DNA of 64,000 bases from Primulina eburnea. Taxonomy: Eukaryota > Streptophyta > Magnoliopsida > Lamiales > Gesneriaceae. The notes under the pieces are model-generated. The model was not told the origin of the DNA, did not search any database, and saw only the letters and a program-made list of their open reading frames with translations. This document shows, piece after piece, positions 1-13,012 of the stretch; position 1 is the first letter of the stretch, and every line of letters starts with the position of its first letter. The stretch is taken from NCBI RefSeq assembly GCF_022965805.1, contig NC_133108.1, forward strand, positions 25,201,545 through 25,265,544, read 5' to 3'. Both the position numbers and the translations under genes were made by a program.

Positions 1-777
1 CTTAGAGAATCTATCCACAACAACCAAAATAGAATCTCTCCCCTTCTTAATCCTAGGCAACCCCAAAATAAAGTCCATAGAAATGTCAATCCAAGTTCTT
101 TTTAAGAATAGCACGCAAAAGTGTTCCCAAAGTTCTATTGACAACTTCAGTTTGTCCATCCGTTTGAGGATGACAAGTAGTAGAAAACAACAATTTTGTG
201 CCTAGTTTAGCCCATAAAGTATTCCAAAAGTAACTCAAGAATTTAACATCGCGACCAGAAACAATAGTCCTAGGCATGCCATGCAACCTAACGACTTCTC
301 TAAAGAACTTATCCGCAATGTTGTCAGCATCATCGGTTTTATGACAAGCTATAAAATGTGCATCTTAGAGAATCTATCCACAACAACAAAAATATAATCC
401 CTCCCATTATTAGTCCTAGGCAACCCCAAAATAAAGTCCCTAGAAATTTCTATCCAAGTTCTTTTTAAGAATAGCACGCAAAAGTGTTCCCAACGTTCTA
501 TTGACAACTTCAGTTTGTCCATCTGTTTGAGTATGACAAGTAGTGTAAACAACAATTTTGTGCCAAGTTTAGCCCATAAAGTCTTCCAAAAGTAACTCGA
601 GAATATAACATCGCGATCAGAAACAACAGTCCTAGGCGTGCCATGCGACCTAACGACTTCTCTAAAGAACAAATCCGCTATGTTTGAAGCATCATCAGTT
701 TTAGGACAAGCTATAAAATGTGCCATCTTAGAAAATCTATCCACAACAACAAAAATAGAATCCCTCCCCTTCTTAGT
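1..777 (-). repeat. Integrase-core tandem array, left segment
   Basis: About 2.1 copies of a roughly 364-bp monomer whose minus strand encodes the catalytic core of a Ty3/gypsy integrase. Recognisable pieces are [33 protein letters not shown] and [19 protein letters not shown]. Only the core is present, with no zinc finger, chromodomain or other pol domain. The segment matches 52329-53105 almost base for base (one substitution seen near 310) and is interrupted at 778 by a Tekay LTR at the same array position as in the right-hand copy. Frameshifts and the TGA after KKNLD leave no complete gene. Confidence 0.9.
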
Positions 778-881
778 TGTAAGGCTCGAGAATTATCGGT
801 TGTCATTGATGTTGTGTTGACTCGAAGCTATGGTAATGCATGACATTAAGAGTGTAATTTTTGAAGCATGGCCGAAGCCAC

Positions 882-1110
882 ACCGCCCCCGCGGTGCTAG
901 GACTACCGCCCCCGCGGTGTAGGTGATAGAAAATTGAGGAAAATGTGCGAAGCAACACCGCACCCGCGGTGCGTGCAAGACCGCATCTGCGGTGCTGAGA
1001 CCGCACCCGCGGTCATGCAAGAGCCGCTCCCGCGGTCTAGGTGCTGCAATGTTAGATTAATTCGCCGTGAGCATAGCGCACCCGCGCTCTTGAGACACCG
1101 CACCCGCGGT
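882..1110 (+). promoter_or_regulatory. U3 cluster of ACCGCACCCGCGGT motifs
   Basis: Seven copies of a 14-bp motif close to ACCGCACCCGCGGT lie at 882, 905, 957, 980, 1000, 1023 and 1097, plus a shorter variant at 1076-1088. Each has ACCGC/GCGGT dyad symmetry and is CpG-rich. The cluster ends about 50 bp before a TATA-like run, as an upstream activating region would. Regulatory function is inferred from position and copy number only. Confidence 0.6.
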
Positions 1111-1158
1111 CTGCATGCGAGATTGCCACCTTTGATTTTAATGTTGACACATTGCATG

Positions 1159-1171
1159 TATATATATATAT
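1159..1171 (+). promoter_or_regulatory. TATA-like run in 5' LTR of element 1
   Basis: An alternating TA run directly follows the GC-rich cluster. It is the best TATA-box candidate for this LTR, with transcription expected to start some 30 bp downstream. The related reversed LTR has a cleaner TATAAATA at the matching place. Confidence 0.5.
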
Positions 1172-2603
1172 GGATTGATGCTGAATCACTCTGCTCCACT
1201 TTCAGCAAGGATGAACCGAGAGCAAGCTTAGATATCTCAATTTCTTCATGGCTTAGAAATCATTTTGTGCAAGATTTACCCATCCAAATTCTAGTCCAAG
1301 TATAGATTTGAGTTCCTTGCTTCACTAGCTTCAAAAGGATGTAAGTATATCTCCTTTTCAGCATGGTTCGAAATCTATGTATTGGGGAAATTATGATTTT
1401 GTTAGAAATATGTGTTCTTGGTATATCGAGCATCGTAGATTCGTTATCAGATTGATTTTCGGATATCGTATGCTTTTGTTCGAAATTCCAGCATGTATTA
1501 TGTGAAGATTTTACAGATTTTAGCTGGTGGATTGAGGTGTAGATGAGATTATGAGTTGTTGGGAATGAATTATGATTGTGTATTATTGTTTGAGTTGACC
1601 GGTACCGAGAATTACACCGTTACGCCGTCAAATTGTATTGAAACCGATTTCAGCTATGTTTATTGAGTTGTTTGAGATGTATATTGATAGAGTGCACCTG
1701 GACTATGCCATTTCAGATTTGTATTGGCTATTGTGAACTCGAGACTTCGACGACGACACCGACGATTCGGCAAGAAAGGTATAATTCATGTGGTCACGGG
1801 ATTGCACAACTCGATTCAGATTTGATACGAGTTTCCCTAAATCACATACTAGATTGTTATTACATTTGATTATGTAATGCCTTGTTTATTGATTTATATT
1901 CGAGTCCTGAGATAGGAGATATTGGCAGAGTTGCCAAAACTAGACGTTTCGGTGTATCGACGCATAGGAGCAGATTTGCTATATGTGTAGACCCTCGATA
2001 CAGAGTTGACCGAAGTCTAGGAATAAGACGTACCGTTGCCCCGAGTGGTTGGGTAGGTAACAGACCGTCTTATTCACACCGGGATCCCTAGATTAGAAAT
2101 GAGTCGAGTCAAGATTTAAATGTTGAATACAGATTTGTATTCTTCTACATGTTTAGATTTTATTCATGTTACTTGATATATTCTATGCTTTTGTACATGA
2201 TTATGACATTGCATGCATCCATGTTTTATACTGGGATATGTTCTCACCGGAGTTATCCGGCTGTTGTCGTGTCTGTATGTGTGCATGGCAACAGGTGGGG
2301 CAGGATCAGGGTCACGACGAGGAAGAGAGAGTTGACAGCGTGGAGATCTCGGGCGTGGAGGATTCCTAGTGTTTCCTACTGGACTTGTAGCACTTATGTT
2401 TGTAGTTGTTATTGAACACTAGTGTATGTTTGTACGCACAGACTTGTATGTACATTACATTATTTAATTTCTATTGAGACATGTGATGATTTCGTTAATA
2501 CATTTAAATTAATGTTAAAAGCAAAATTTTGACCCACATTTTCGAACAAAGATCCAATTAAATCCCAAACGAATAGAGTTAGAGCCCGGGTCCCCACAAC
2601 AGG

Positions 2604-2615
2604 TGGTATCAGAGC
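2604..2615 (+). other. Primer binding site, initiator tRNA-Met
   Basis: TGGTATCAGAGC lies five bases after the LTR end. It is complementary to the 3' end of plant initiator tRNA-Met, the usual primer for Tekay chromoviruses. Confidence 0.93.
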
Positions 2616-2853
2616 AGTAGGTTCTGTAGACTGAGATAGAATAGAATGAGGGGGGTAGATCGAGTCATCTTCCTTGCTTTTGAGATGCTAGCATGATTTA
2701 TTGCTTTCCCTATTGTATGTTGTTGTATTATCTGAATTGATTTACAGCATTTCAAGCCTGAATCAGAACCGATTCTCGATCAGAGTCTATGATCAGAGGA
2801 GGGCTGAGACAGATGATTTTGGTTGTGTACTAATCAGTTTTATGATCAGATTT

Positions 2854-5800
2854 ATGTCGCCTAGACGTATACTACAGCCAGAGCAGGGTAGCACATCCGG
2901 TGCACAGATGGATGTTACCGCTACGCCGATGGAGACCTTATTGAAGAGATTTCAGTCTTTCCATCCGCCTACCCTGAAGGGCACAGAGAGTGCAGTAGAG
3001 TGCGAGAGCTGGCTTGATGATATCGAGATGTTGTTTGAGTCTTTGGCTTATACTGATGAGCGACGTGTGAAACTGATAGGGCATCAGATGCAGGAGGTTG
3101 CCAAGAGCTGGTGGTTGATGATGAAGAGAGCCTTGGAGCACCGAGGCATTGACATTACGTGGAAAGTTTTCAAAGACGAGTTCTATCAGCTCTTCTTCCC
3201 CGTCTCCTACCGCAAGGATAAGGGAGCTGAATTTGCGAATCTGAGACAGGGACAGTGGAACATCGAGGAGTATGTTGCTAAATTTTCTGCGTTGCTACGA
3301 TTTGCACCGCATGTGGCCGGGAACGACGAGGCAGTGGCCGATCAGTTCATCAACGGATTGAATCCGGATGTCTTTACTTTGGTGAACACGGGCCGGCCTA
3401 GTACTTTTTCAGAGGCACTGAACCGAGCTAAGGGAGCAGAGGCTGGCTTGATCAGGCAGCGAGGGGCTTCCTACGGTGTTCAGGGGCAGAGACCGCCACA
3501 GTTCACGACCGTACAGTTTCCACCACCTCCTCCTCGTTTTGACAATGGAGTTAGTGGTAGTGGCAAGAAGGAATTTCTGAAGGCTAAGGGCAGACAGTTT
3601 AAGAAATCCGGAAGTAGTTCATCAAGTTCGAGTGGATCTCGACAGAGAGGTCAGGGGTCAGATTATAGTGGCGCATACTGTGGTTCGTGCGGAGGGCGAC
3701 ATGCCACGGAGCAGTGTCAAGGAGTTCTGGGACGCTGCAACATCTGTAGGCAACAGGGACACTTCGCCAGAGTTTGTCCCCAGAGAGGTGCACCACGATT
3801 CCAGAGTGCAGGGTCATCAGCACCAGCGCCACAGATGGAGAGACAGGCATCCTCTGTACACTCCTTCCAGCCACTCTCCACACAGACCCAGCAGAGACCA
3901 GGAGGTAGTCAGACAGTGAGTCAGCCTCCCCGACAGCAGGCTAGGGTGTTTGCCCTGACAGAGGAGCAGGCGCAGGAGGCGCCAGATGACGTCATTGCAG
4001 GTAGCTGTTTTCTTTGCGGTTATCCTGCATATGTGTTGATTGACACAGGGGCATCTAATACATTCATATCTGAACATTTTGCATTGAGACATTCGTTGCC
4101 TGTTGAGTCGATGTCTACGGTAGTGTCTATAGCTTCTCCGTTGGGAAGTGGTTTGATATCTGTGACTACTGTTAGACACTGTATGCTTCAGTTTGAGGGG
4201 CATGAGATTGATCTTGATTGTGTAGTACTTGGTTTAGCTGATTTTGACTGTATAGTTGGTATAGACATGTTAACCAGGTACAGGGCCACGGTAGATTGTT
4301 TCCACAAAATTGTCAGATTCAGACCTGAAATGACAGAGGAGCGGAAATTCTACGGCAAGGGTTCCAGATCTCGGATTCCCTTAGTATCTGCTCTGACTAT
4401 GAGTAGACTGCTTCAGAGAGGAGCAGAGGGCTTTCTTGTATATTCAGTAGATCTACTGAAGTCGAGCCCAGCATTGGCAGATCTGCCAGTGGTTTGCGAG
4501 TTTGCAGATGTTTTTCCTGATGAGATTCCAGGGTTGCCTCCAGTTCGAGAGGTTGATTTCAGCATTGATCTTGTGCCAGGCAGTGTTCCTATCTCGAGAG
4601 CTCCATATAGGATGGCACCGATAGAGCTGAAAGAGTTGAAAGCACAGTTGGAGGATCTTCTGTCCAAGGGATATATCAGACCCAGTGTATCACCTTGGGG
4701 TGCTCCGGTGCTTTTCGTTCGAAAGAAAGATGGTTCGATGCGATTGTGTATCGATTATAGACAGTTGAACAAGGCAACAGTGAAGAACAAGTATCCTTGG
4801 CCGCGCATCGACGATTTATTTGACCAGTTACAGGGATCTTCGGTATATTCGAAGATTGATTTGAGATTAGGGTATCATCAGCTCAGAGTTAGAGACGTTG
4901 ATATTCCGAAGACTGCATTCCGAACCAGGTATGGACATTACGAGTTTGTTGTTATGCCTTTCGGTTTGACGAATGCACCAGCGGTTTTCATGAGTTTGAT
5001 GAACCGTATTTTTCAGAGCTATTTAGATGAGTTTGTTATTGTTTTCATTGATGATATTTTGGTGTATTCGAAGAATTTGACTGAGCATGCAGATCACCTG
5101 AGGATTGTATTGAAGACTTTGAGAAATGAGCGGTTGTATGCCAAACTGTCCAAGTGTGAATTCTGGCTGCGACAGGTTGTCTTCTTGGGGCACATTATAT
5201 CTGGAGAGGGTATTGCGATAGATCCGAGTAAAGTTGAGGCTGTGATCAGTTGGCCGAGACCGACTTCTGTGCCTGAGATACACAGTTTCATGGGTCTAGC
5301 CGGGTATTATCGTCGTTTTATACGAGATTTCTCCAGTATAGCGAAGCCTATCACCCAGTTGACACAGAAGAATATGCCATTTGTGTGGTCTGAAGATTGT
5401 GAAGCCAGTTTTGTAGAGTTGAAGAAGAGGCTGACTAGTGCGCCTGTCTTGACGATTCCTACCGGTACAGGTGAGTTCGTTGTATATTGTGATGCATCTC
5501 ACAGAGGGCTTGGATGTGTTCTTATGCAGCGAGGGCACGTGATAGCATACGCCTCTAGACAGCTGAAGCCGCACGAGACTCGTTATCCGATTCATGATCT
5601 TGAATTGGCGGCGATTGTTTTTGCACTCAAGATCTGGCGTCATTATCTGTATGGCGAGAAATTTGAGATCTATTCCGATCATAAGAGCTTGAAGTATCTC
5701 TTTTCTCAGTCAGAGTTGAACATGAGGCAGCGACGATGGCTTGATCTGCTGAAAGATTTTGATTGTGAGATCAAGTACCATCCAGGGAAGTCGAATGCAG

Positions 5801-7376
5801 CGGCAGACGCCTTAAGTCGAAAGGTATGTTCTTTGTCCTTGTCGACTATAGGTGTATCGAGTTTAGTAGAAGATTGTTTCTTGTCTGGATTGACATTTGA
5901 TACAGAGAGTAGACCATTACGACTTGCTGCGATTCAGATTGAGCCAGATCTGATTTCGAGGATCAAAGAAGCACAAAGAACTGATCCGAGCGTGCAGAGA
6001 TCGATTGATATGGTCAGAGCTGGTCATATCTCAGAATATCAGGTTAGAGATTCCATTCTGTATATGAATAACCGTCTTGTGGTGCCAGATGTTCCAGACT
6101 TGAGACAACAGATTATGTCAGAGGCACATTGTAGTCGGTTCAGCATTCATCCTGGTGGCAGGAAGATGTACAACGACTTGAAGACACAATTCTGGTGGAA
6201 GCAGATGAAGACAGACATTGCAGAATTTGTGTCTAAATGCCTGAATTTCCAGCAGGTGAAGGCGGAGAGAAAGAAGCCCGGAGGTTTACTTCAGAATTTG
6301 TCTGTTCCTGAATGGAAATGGGACCACATTTCCATGGATTTCGTGACAAAGTTACCTCGATCATCCCGGGGCTGTGATTCGATTTGGGTCATCATTGACA
6401 GATTAACCAAATCAGCGTGCTTTATTCCGTACAGAATGACCTATCGACACGATCAGATGGCAGAGTTGTATGTCAGAGAGGTCGTCAGATTACACGGTGT
6501 GCCGAAGTCGATCGTATCAGATCGGGATCCACGATTCACTTCTCACTTTTGGCACAGCCTGCAGCAGGCTTTGGGTACGACTTTACACCTGAGCACTGCT
6601 TATCATCCTCAGACAGACGGACAGTCAGAGCGGACTATCCAAACTTTAGAGGACATGCTGAGAGCCGTAGTACTAGATTTTGGTACTAGTTGGCAAGATT
6701 CATTGTCCGTTGTGTGAGTTTTCATACAACAACAGCTATCAGACTAGCATTGAGATGGCACCGTTCGAAGCTTTATATGGAAAGAGGTGCCGATCTCCGT
6801 TGTACTGGGATGATATTTCTGAGGTACCAGTGTTGGGGCCTGATATGATTCGTGAGATGATAGAGAAAGTGAAGATCATTCAGAAGCGAATGAAGACGGC
6901 ACAGGATAGGCAAGCGAAGTACGCCAATATTAGACGCAGACCGTTAGTATTCGAACAGGGAGACAGAGTATTTCTGAAGATTTCACCTTTCAGAGGCGTT
7001 GTCAGATTTGGCAAGCGAGGAAAGTTGTCTCCTAGATACGTCGGTCCGTATGAGATTCTTGAGAAGATTGGCGATCGAGCTTACAAACTTGCTCTTCCTC
7101 CTTCACTCTCCAGTATACATGATGTTTTTTCATGTATCGATGTTGCGCAAATATATGCCGGATGATTCTCACGTCATTCACACTGACGAAGCCGAGCTAG
7201 ACCATACTCTGAGCTATGTGGAAAGACCGATACAGATTCTTGATCGGAAGGAGAAACAACTTAGAACCAAGACTATTCCGCTTGTGAAGGTTCAATGGAG
7301 TCGTCATGGCATCGAGGAAGCAACTTGGGAGTCGGAGTCTGAGATGAGACAGAGGCATCCCGAGCTATTCTTATGA
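2854..7376 (+). pseudogene. gag-pol polyprotein of element 1, two frameshifts
   Basis: Encodes Gag with a CX2CX3HX4C knuckle followed by [14 protein letters not shown], then protease (LIDTGAS), RT (VFIDDIL), RNase H (CDAS, DLELAA, SDHKSL, ADALSR), integrase (MDF, SDRD, SERT) and a C-terminal chromodomain. The start is taken at MSPRR; upstream codons in the same frame resemble leader, not Gag. Against the intact copy at 55182-59702 there is one extra C near 6707, one extra T in the T run at 7125-7130, and one Leu to Trp change at 4798-4800 in the RT motif KYPLPRIDD. The first indel removes the end of the integrase and the chromodomain from the frame. Single-base differences in such short runs could also be sequencing errors. 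Confidence 0.9.
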
Positions 7377-7460
7377 TGTGTCTTTCTTCCCGCTTTGACT
7401 TTACTTTTGTGTATATTGATGTGATTACTGGTTTACGAGTTCGAGGACGAACTCCTGTCT

Positions 7461-7474
7461 AAGAGGGGGAGAAA
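7461..7474 (+). other. Polypurine tract of element 1
   Basis: AAGAGGGGGAGAAA lies directly before the 3' LTR. It serves as primer for plus-strand DNA synthesis. Confidence 0.9.
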
Positions 7475-9297
7475 TGTAAGGCTCGAGAATTATCGGTTGT
7501 CATTGATGTTGTGTTGACTCGAAGCTATGGTAATGCATGACATTTAGAGTGGAATTTTTGAAGCATGGCCGAAGCCACACCACCCCCGCGGTGCTAGGAC
7601 TACCGCCCCCGCGGTGTAGGTGATAGAAAATTGAGGGAAATGTGCGAAGCAACACCGCACCCGCGGTGCGTGCAAGACCGCACCCGCGGTGCTGAGACCG
7701 CACCCGCGGTCATGCAAGAGCCGCTCCCGCGGTCTAGGTGCTGCAATGTTAGATTAATTCGCCGTGAGCATAGCGCACCCGCGCTCTTGAGACACCGCAC
7801 CCGTGGTCTGCATGCGAGATTGCCACCTTTGATTTTAATGTTGACACATGGCATGTATATATATATATGGATTGATGCTGAATCACTCTGCTCCACTTTC
7901 AGCAAGGATGAACCGAGAGCAAGCTTAGATATCTCAATTTCTTCATGGCTTAGAAATTATTTTGTGCAAGATTTACCCATCCAAATTCTAGTCCAAGTAT
8001 AGATTTGAGTTCCTTGCTTCACTAGCTTCAAAAGGATGTAAGTATATCTCCTTTTCAGCATGGTTCGAAATCTATGTATTGGGGAAATTATGATTTTGTT
8101 AGAAATATGTGTTCTTGGTATATCGAGCATCGTAGATTCGTTATCAGATAGATTTTCGGATATCGTATGCTTTTGTTCGAAATTCCAGCATGTATTATGT
8201 GAAGATTTTACAGATTTTAGCTGGTGGATTGAGGTGTAGATGAGATTATGAGTTGTTGGGAATGAATTATGATTGTGTATTATTGTTTGAGTTGACCGGT
8301 ACCCGAGAATTACACCGTTACGCCGTCAAATTGTATTGAAACCGATTTCAGCTATGTTTATTGAGTTGTTGAGATGTATATTGATAGAGTGCACCTGGGA
8401 CTATGCCATTTCAGATTTGTATTGGCTATTGTGAACTCGAGACTTCGACGACGACACCGACGATTCGGCAAGAAAGGTATAATTCATGTGGTCACGGGAT
8501 TGCACAACTCGATTCAGATTTGATACGAGTTTCCCTTAAATCACATACTAGATTTATTACATTTGATTATGTAATGCCTTTGTTTATTGATTTATATTCG
8601 AGTCCTGAGATAGGAGATATTGGCAGACTTGCCAAAACTAGACTGTTTCGGTGTATCGACGCATAGGAGCAGATTTGCTATATGTGTAGACCCTCGATAC
8701 AGAGTTGACCGAAGTCTAGGAATAAGACGTACCGTTGCCCCGAGTGGTTGGGTAGGTAACAGACCGTCTTATTCACACCGGGATCCCTAGATTAGAAATG
8801 AGTCGAGTCAAGATTTAAATGTTGAATACAGATTTGTATTCTTCTACATGTTTAGATTTTATTCATGTTACTTGATATATTCTATGCTTTGTACATGATT
8901 ATGACATTGCATGCATCCATGTTTTATACTGGGATATGTTCTCACCGGAGTTATTCGGCTGTTGTCGTGTCTGTATGTGTGCATGGCAACAGGTGGGGCA
9001 GGATCAGGGTCACGACGAGGAAGAGAGAGAGTTGATAGCGTGGAGATCTCGGGCGTGGAAGATTCTAGTGTTTCCTACTGGACTTTTAGCACTTATGTTT
9101 GTAGTTGTTATTGAACACTAGTGTAATGTTTGTACGCACAGACTTGTATGTACATTACGTTGTTTAATTTCTATTGAGACATGTGATGCTTTCGTTAATA
9201 CATTTAAATTAATGTTAAAAGCAAAATTTTGACCCACATTTCGAACAAAGATCCAATTAAATCCCAAAAGAATAGAGTTAGAGCCCGGGTCCCCACA
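7475..9297 (+). repeat. 3' LTR of element 1, mosaic
   Basis: A 1823-bp LTR with the GC-rich cluster at about 7579-7807. Up to about 8301 it has one visible difference from the 3' LTR at 59803. From 8302 to 9297 it has about twenty, many of them one-base indels. Its end abuts an RT fragment in the opposite orientation. The change in divergence suggests that two LTR copies are joined within it. Confidence 0.88.
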
Positions 9298-11291
9298 CCT
9301 GCAACTGATCAAATAGATCATCAATTCTAGGCAAAGGATATTTATTCTTGATCGTTGCCTTATTCAGTTGCCGGTAGTCTATACACAATCGCATCGAACC
9401 GTCTTTCTTTCGCACGAATAGCACCGGAGCGCCCCAAGGAGATACACTAGGTCTGATATATCCCTTGGCCAGAAGATCTTCTAACTGTGCTTTCAATTCT
9501 TTTAGTTCGATGGGTGCCATCCTATATGGAGCTCTCGAAATAGGGACGGTCCCTGGTACAAATCAATACTAAAATCTACCTCTCGCACCGGAGGTAATCC
9601 TGGGATCTCATCTGGAAAAATATCTGCAAATTCCCGTACTACTGGCAAATCCGCCAATGCCGGGCTCGACTTCTGCATATCTACACATAAATAAAGAAAC
9701 CATCTGCTCCTTTTTGTAGCAATCTGTTCATAGTAAGAGCTGAAATCAAGGGAATCCGAGATCTGGAACCCTTCCCGTAGAATTTCCACTCGTCTGTCAT
9801 CTCGGGTCTGAATCTGACAATCTTGTGGAAACAATCCACGGTAGCTCTGTACTTCGTTAGCATGTCAATACCGACTATACAATCAAAATCAGCTAGACCC
9901 AATACTATACAATCTAGGTCAATCTCATGCCCCTCAAACTGTAGAATCCAATGTTTAACCGTAGTTGCAGATATCAATCCACTTCCCAATGGAGAATTAA
10001 TAGATACAACCTCTAACAAAGACTCAACAGGCAATGAATGCAACAATGCAAATCGTTCTGATATGAATGTATGCGATGCACCCGTATCTATCAAAATATA
10101 AGCAGGATAACCATAAAGAGAGCAGTTACCTGCTATAACATCATCTGGTGCATCTTGTGCTTGCTCTTCTGTCAATGCAAATACTTGAGCCTGTTGCCTC
10201 AGGGGTTGACTCACTGTCTGACTACCTCGAGCTCTGGGTTGAGTCGGTGCTAGTGGAGGCTGGAAAGAGTGAACCGATGATGCCTGCCGCTCAAACTGAG
10301 GTACTGGCCCGGATGCTCGTCCACTCTGGCCTGGCTGTACACTCCTCTGTGGACAGACTTTGGCAAAATGCCCCGGTTTCCTACAAATATTGCATCGGCC
10401 TGTAACTCCCTGGCACTGTTCAGTCGCATGTTTTTGTCCACAAGAATTGCAGTAGACACCTGGAGTCCTTGAACTTTGATCAAAACCAGTCTGTCTTGAT
10501 CCGCTGGAGCTCGAAGAGCTGCTCCCAGGTCTTTTAAACTGTTTCCCCTTCGCCTTCAGCTGTTCCTTTCTGCCACTGCTACTACCGCCGCTTTCAAATC
10601 TAGGAGGAGGAGATTGCATTGAAGGTTGTGGTGGTCGTGGCACAGGATCAACATACGGACCACTCCGCTGTCTTATCAATCCTGCTTCTGCTCCTTTGGC
10701 CCGATTTAACGCATCTGCGAAATTATTCGGTCTCCCCGTGTTTACCAACGTAAAGATGTCTGGATTTTAAGCCATTGATAAATTGATCCGCCATGGCCTC
10801 ATCATTCCCTGAAACATGGGGTGCGAAACGAAGCAAGATAGAGAATTTGGCAACGTACTCCTCAATGTTTAATTGCCCTTGCCTCAGATTGGCAAATTCA
10901 GCACCTTCGTCTTTACGGTAGGAGATGGGAAAGAAACGCAGATAGAACTCCGTCTTGAATACTTTCCATGTAATTTCGGTACCACGTTGCTCTAGTGCTC
11001 TTTTCATGTTCAACCACCAGTTCTTAGCCACATCCTGGAGTTGATGGCCATAAGCTTATATCTTTTCTCGTCACCATACTCCAAAGACTCGAATAGCATC
11101 TCAATGTCTTCAAGCCAACTTTCACAATCCACTGCCAGTTCTGTACCTTTCAAGGTAGGTGGTCGAAAGGATTGAAATCGTTTGAGCAGCGTCTCCATTG
11201 GCGTAGCAGTAACATCCATCGGATCTCCGGATGTGCTACCTTGTTCTGGTGCTGTGGGTCGTAAAGGTACGGCGGCTCTTCGAGGAGGCAT
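9298..11291 (-). pseudogene. gag-protease-RT fragment of element 3
   Basis: The start is at MPPRRAAVPLRP (11291). Gag includes [18 protein letters not shown] and [17 protein letters not shown], followed by a YCNSCGQKHATEQC first knuckle and CNICRKPGHFAKVC second knuckle. The protease motif is [15 protein letters not shown] is present only up to [10 protein letters not shown], where the element is cut. Frame changes near 11040, 10770, 9750 and 9530 disable it. Confidence 0.87.
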
Positions 11292-11539
11292 GTATCTGAT
11301 ATTCAACTGATTAGTGTACAAGATATACAACTGTCTCAGCCCTCCTCTAGTCAGTTACCTCTGATCTAGAATCGGTTCTGATTCAGTCTTTACTACTACA
11401 TGCTGTAATACCAGTCAGATAATAATACAACATGCAATAAGAAAAGCAATAAATCATGACATGCTAGCATGATATAAGCAAGGAAGATGACTCGATCTAC
11501 CCCGCTCATTCTATTCTATCTTAGTCTACAGAACCTACG

Positions 11540-11551
11540 GCTCTGATACCA
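11540..11551 (-). other. Primer binding site of element 3
   Basis: GCTCTGATACCA on the plus strand reads TGGTATCAGAGC on the minus strand, five bases from the LTR end. It is complementary to initiator tRNA-Met. Confidence 0.9.
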
Positions 11552-13012
11552 CCTGTTGTGGGGACCCGGGCTCTAATTCTTTTTCTTGGGATTAAATGGA
11601 TCATTATTCTAAAACGTGGGTCAATTTTTCGCTTCTACATTTAATCAAATGTAATTAAACAAGCGTCAATCTTTATTTAATTTACAACATACAAACATAA
11701 TATACATATCTTATTCTGTAAGTTCTCAACTAACCAGTATTAAAAGACAGTACATAATAAAAGACAACTACTGGTCCATCTGCTATGCCCGAGATCTCCA
11801 CGCTAACACGATCATCTCTGTCTCGACCCAGATCCTGCCCCACCTGTTGTTATGCACACATACAGACATAACAACAGCCGGAAAAACCGGTGAGAACAAA
11901 TCCCAGTATAAACATGTATACATGCATTAAAACAATCTAAAACATGAAACATGCTAATATGAATGTCATTCATATAATCATGCAATGCGAATCTAATCAT
12001 GTCTAGACTCGACTCGACTAGAACTCTAGGGATCCCGTTGTGAATAAGACGGCACTGTCTGTCACCTACCCTCCCAATCGAGGTGCGGTCCGTCTTATTC
12101 CTAGACTTCGGCCTGATCTGTATCCGCGTCTACAATAGGGGCGGTGATCTTCCCTTAAGCTGTGATATCGCCGAACGTCTAGTAGTCTGCCTGATCTCCA
12201 GACTATCCTATCTTAATGCATGAATACACAATCTGTAAACAAGCATAATCATTTTAATGCAATGCCACATGATCTGTAAACAAAGCATAGTAAGATTTGT
12301 ATACAATTCTATAAACAAATCTATAAACAATCATAATCATATCTAGATATAAACAATAAAACAAGTATGTGATTTTGGTTGGGAAACTCAAATGTGATCT
12401 TATTTGAGTCGTAATTCCCCAAACAAAACATGTACTATACCTTTCGTTGTACAATCGCTGTCACGGTCGCCAAACTGAATCTGAAATGGAAATGTTGATA
12501 CAAAATCTATCAATCTCTTATCTAATCAACACATATCCAAGTCACTACGTGATCTCGATACAATTTGACGGCATAACGACGTATATTCTTAATACCGGTC
12601 AGTCCAATCTCAATAAATATCAACACTATATCATCCTCAACTCATACTCAAATCAAATGCATAACACCATATTCAAAATCGATATCTTTTATTCCTAAAC
12701 ATGCTGAAATTCATAAGAAATGCATACGACATCAGTTCTTCGATCCATTTACCAATATATCATGCTCAATATGTCAAGAACCCAATATAACTATCATATT
12801 CCAATTTCCCAAACATCTGAATTTCGAAACATGCTGGAATTGAATGAAACTTACACCACTTTGTAGCTAATAACGAGAGGAGCTCAAAACCGAAGTCGAA
12901 TTTAACTTTGGATGAGTAAATCTTACAAAATCAAATGATGAAAGTAGAAGGAACCCTTGCTCTCTCTCGGTTATTCAGCTGTCCAGAATGAGAAGAATGA
13001 CTCATCTTCGAG

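Larger units (their letters stand above)
778..2598 (+). repeat. 5' LTR of element 1
   Basis: A 1821-bp LTR bounded by TG (778) and CA (2598). It carries a GC-rich motif cluster, a TATA-like run and a moderately AT-rich downstream part. Its own small reading frames are not conserved as proteins and are taken as non-coding. It is nearly identical to 53106-54926. Confidence 0.93.
778..9297 (+). mobile_element. Tekay-type Ty3/gypsy retrotransposon, element 1
   Basis: Two long terminal repeats (778-2598 and 7475-9297) enclose a tRNA-Met primer site, gag-pol and a polypurine tract. Domain order is Gag, protease, RT, RNase H, integrase, chromodomain. Both LTRs begin TGTAAGGCTCGAG and end CCCCACA. 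The 5' flank is the integrase array (TTAGT), but the 3' flank is the RT of another element (CCTGC), so there is no target-site duplication. The element differs from the copy at 53106-61623 by a handful of bases up to about 8300 and then by about twenty in the rest of the 3' LTR. It is therefore probably not a simple insertion. Confidence 0.9.

Noticed and set aside
882..1110. Regularly repeated 14-bp units resembling a CRISPR array
   Set aside because: Units are too short and spacing varies from about 20 to 75 bp. The context is a plant LTR.
934..1305. A 123-codon frame across the LTR motif cluster (also at 7631, 53262 and 59959)
   Set aside because: It lies wholly in LTR sequence, is read through the repeated GC motif, and has no family resemblance. 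Its recurrence only reflects repeated LTRs.
2604..2615. A tRNA gene fragment at the TGGTATCAGAGC sites
   Set aside because: Each site is 12 bases long directly after an LTR end. It is a primer binding site and no cloverleaf is present.
2701..2853. An upstream Met (MLSLLYVVV...) as the Gag start of elements 1 and 2
   Set aside because: The 51 extra residues look like translated leader. Element 3 starts at the matching MPPRR, so MSPRR is preferred.
778..9297. Element 1 as an independent intact insertion
   Set aside because: Its left flank is the same array base as in element 2 and its right flank does not give a target duplication.
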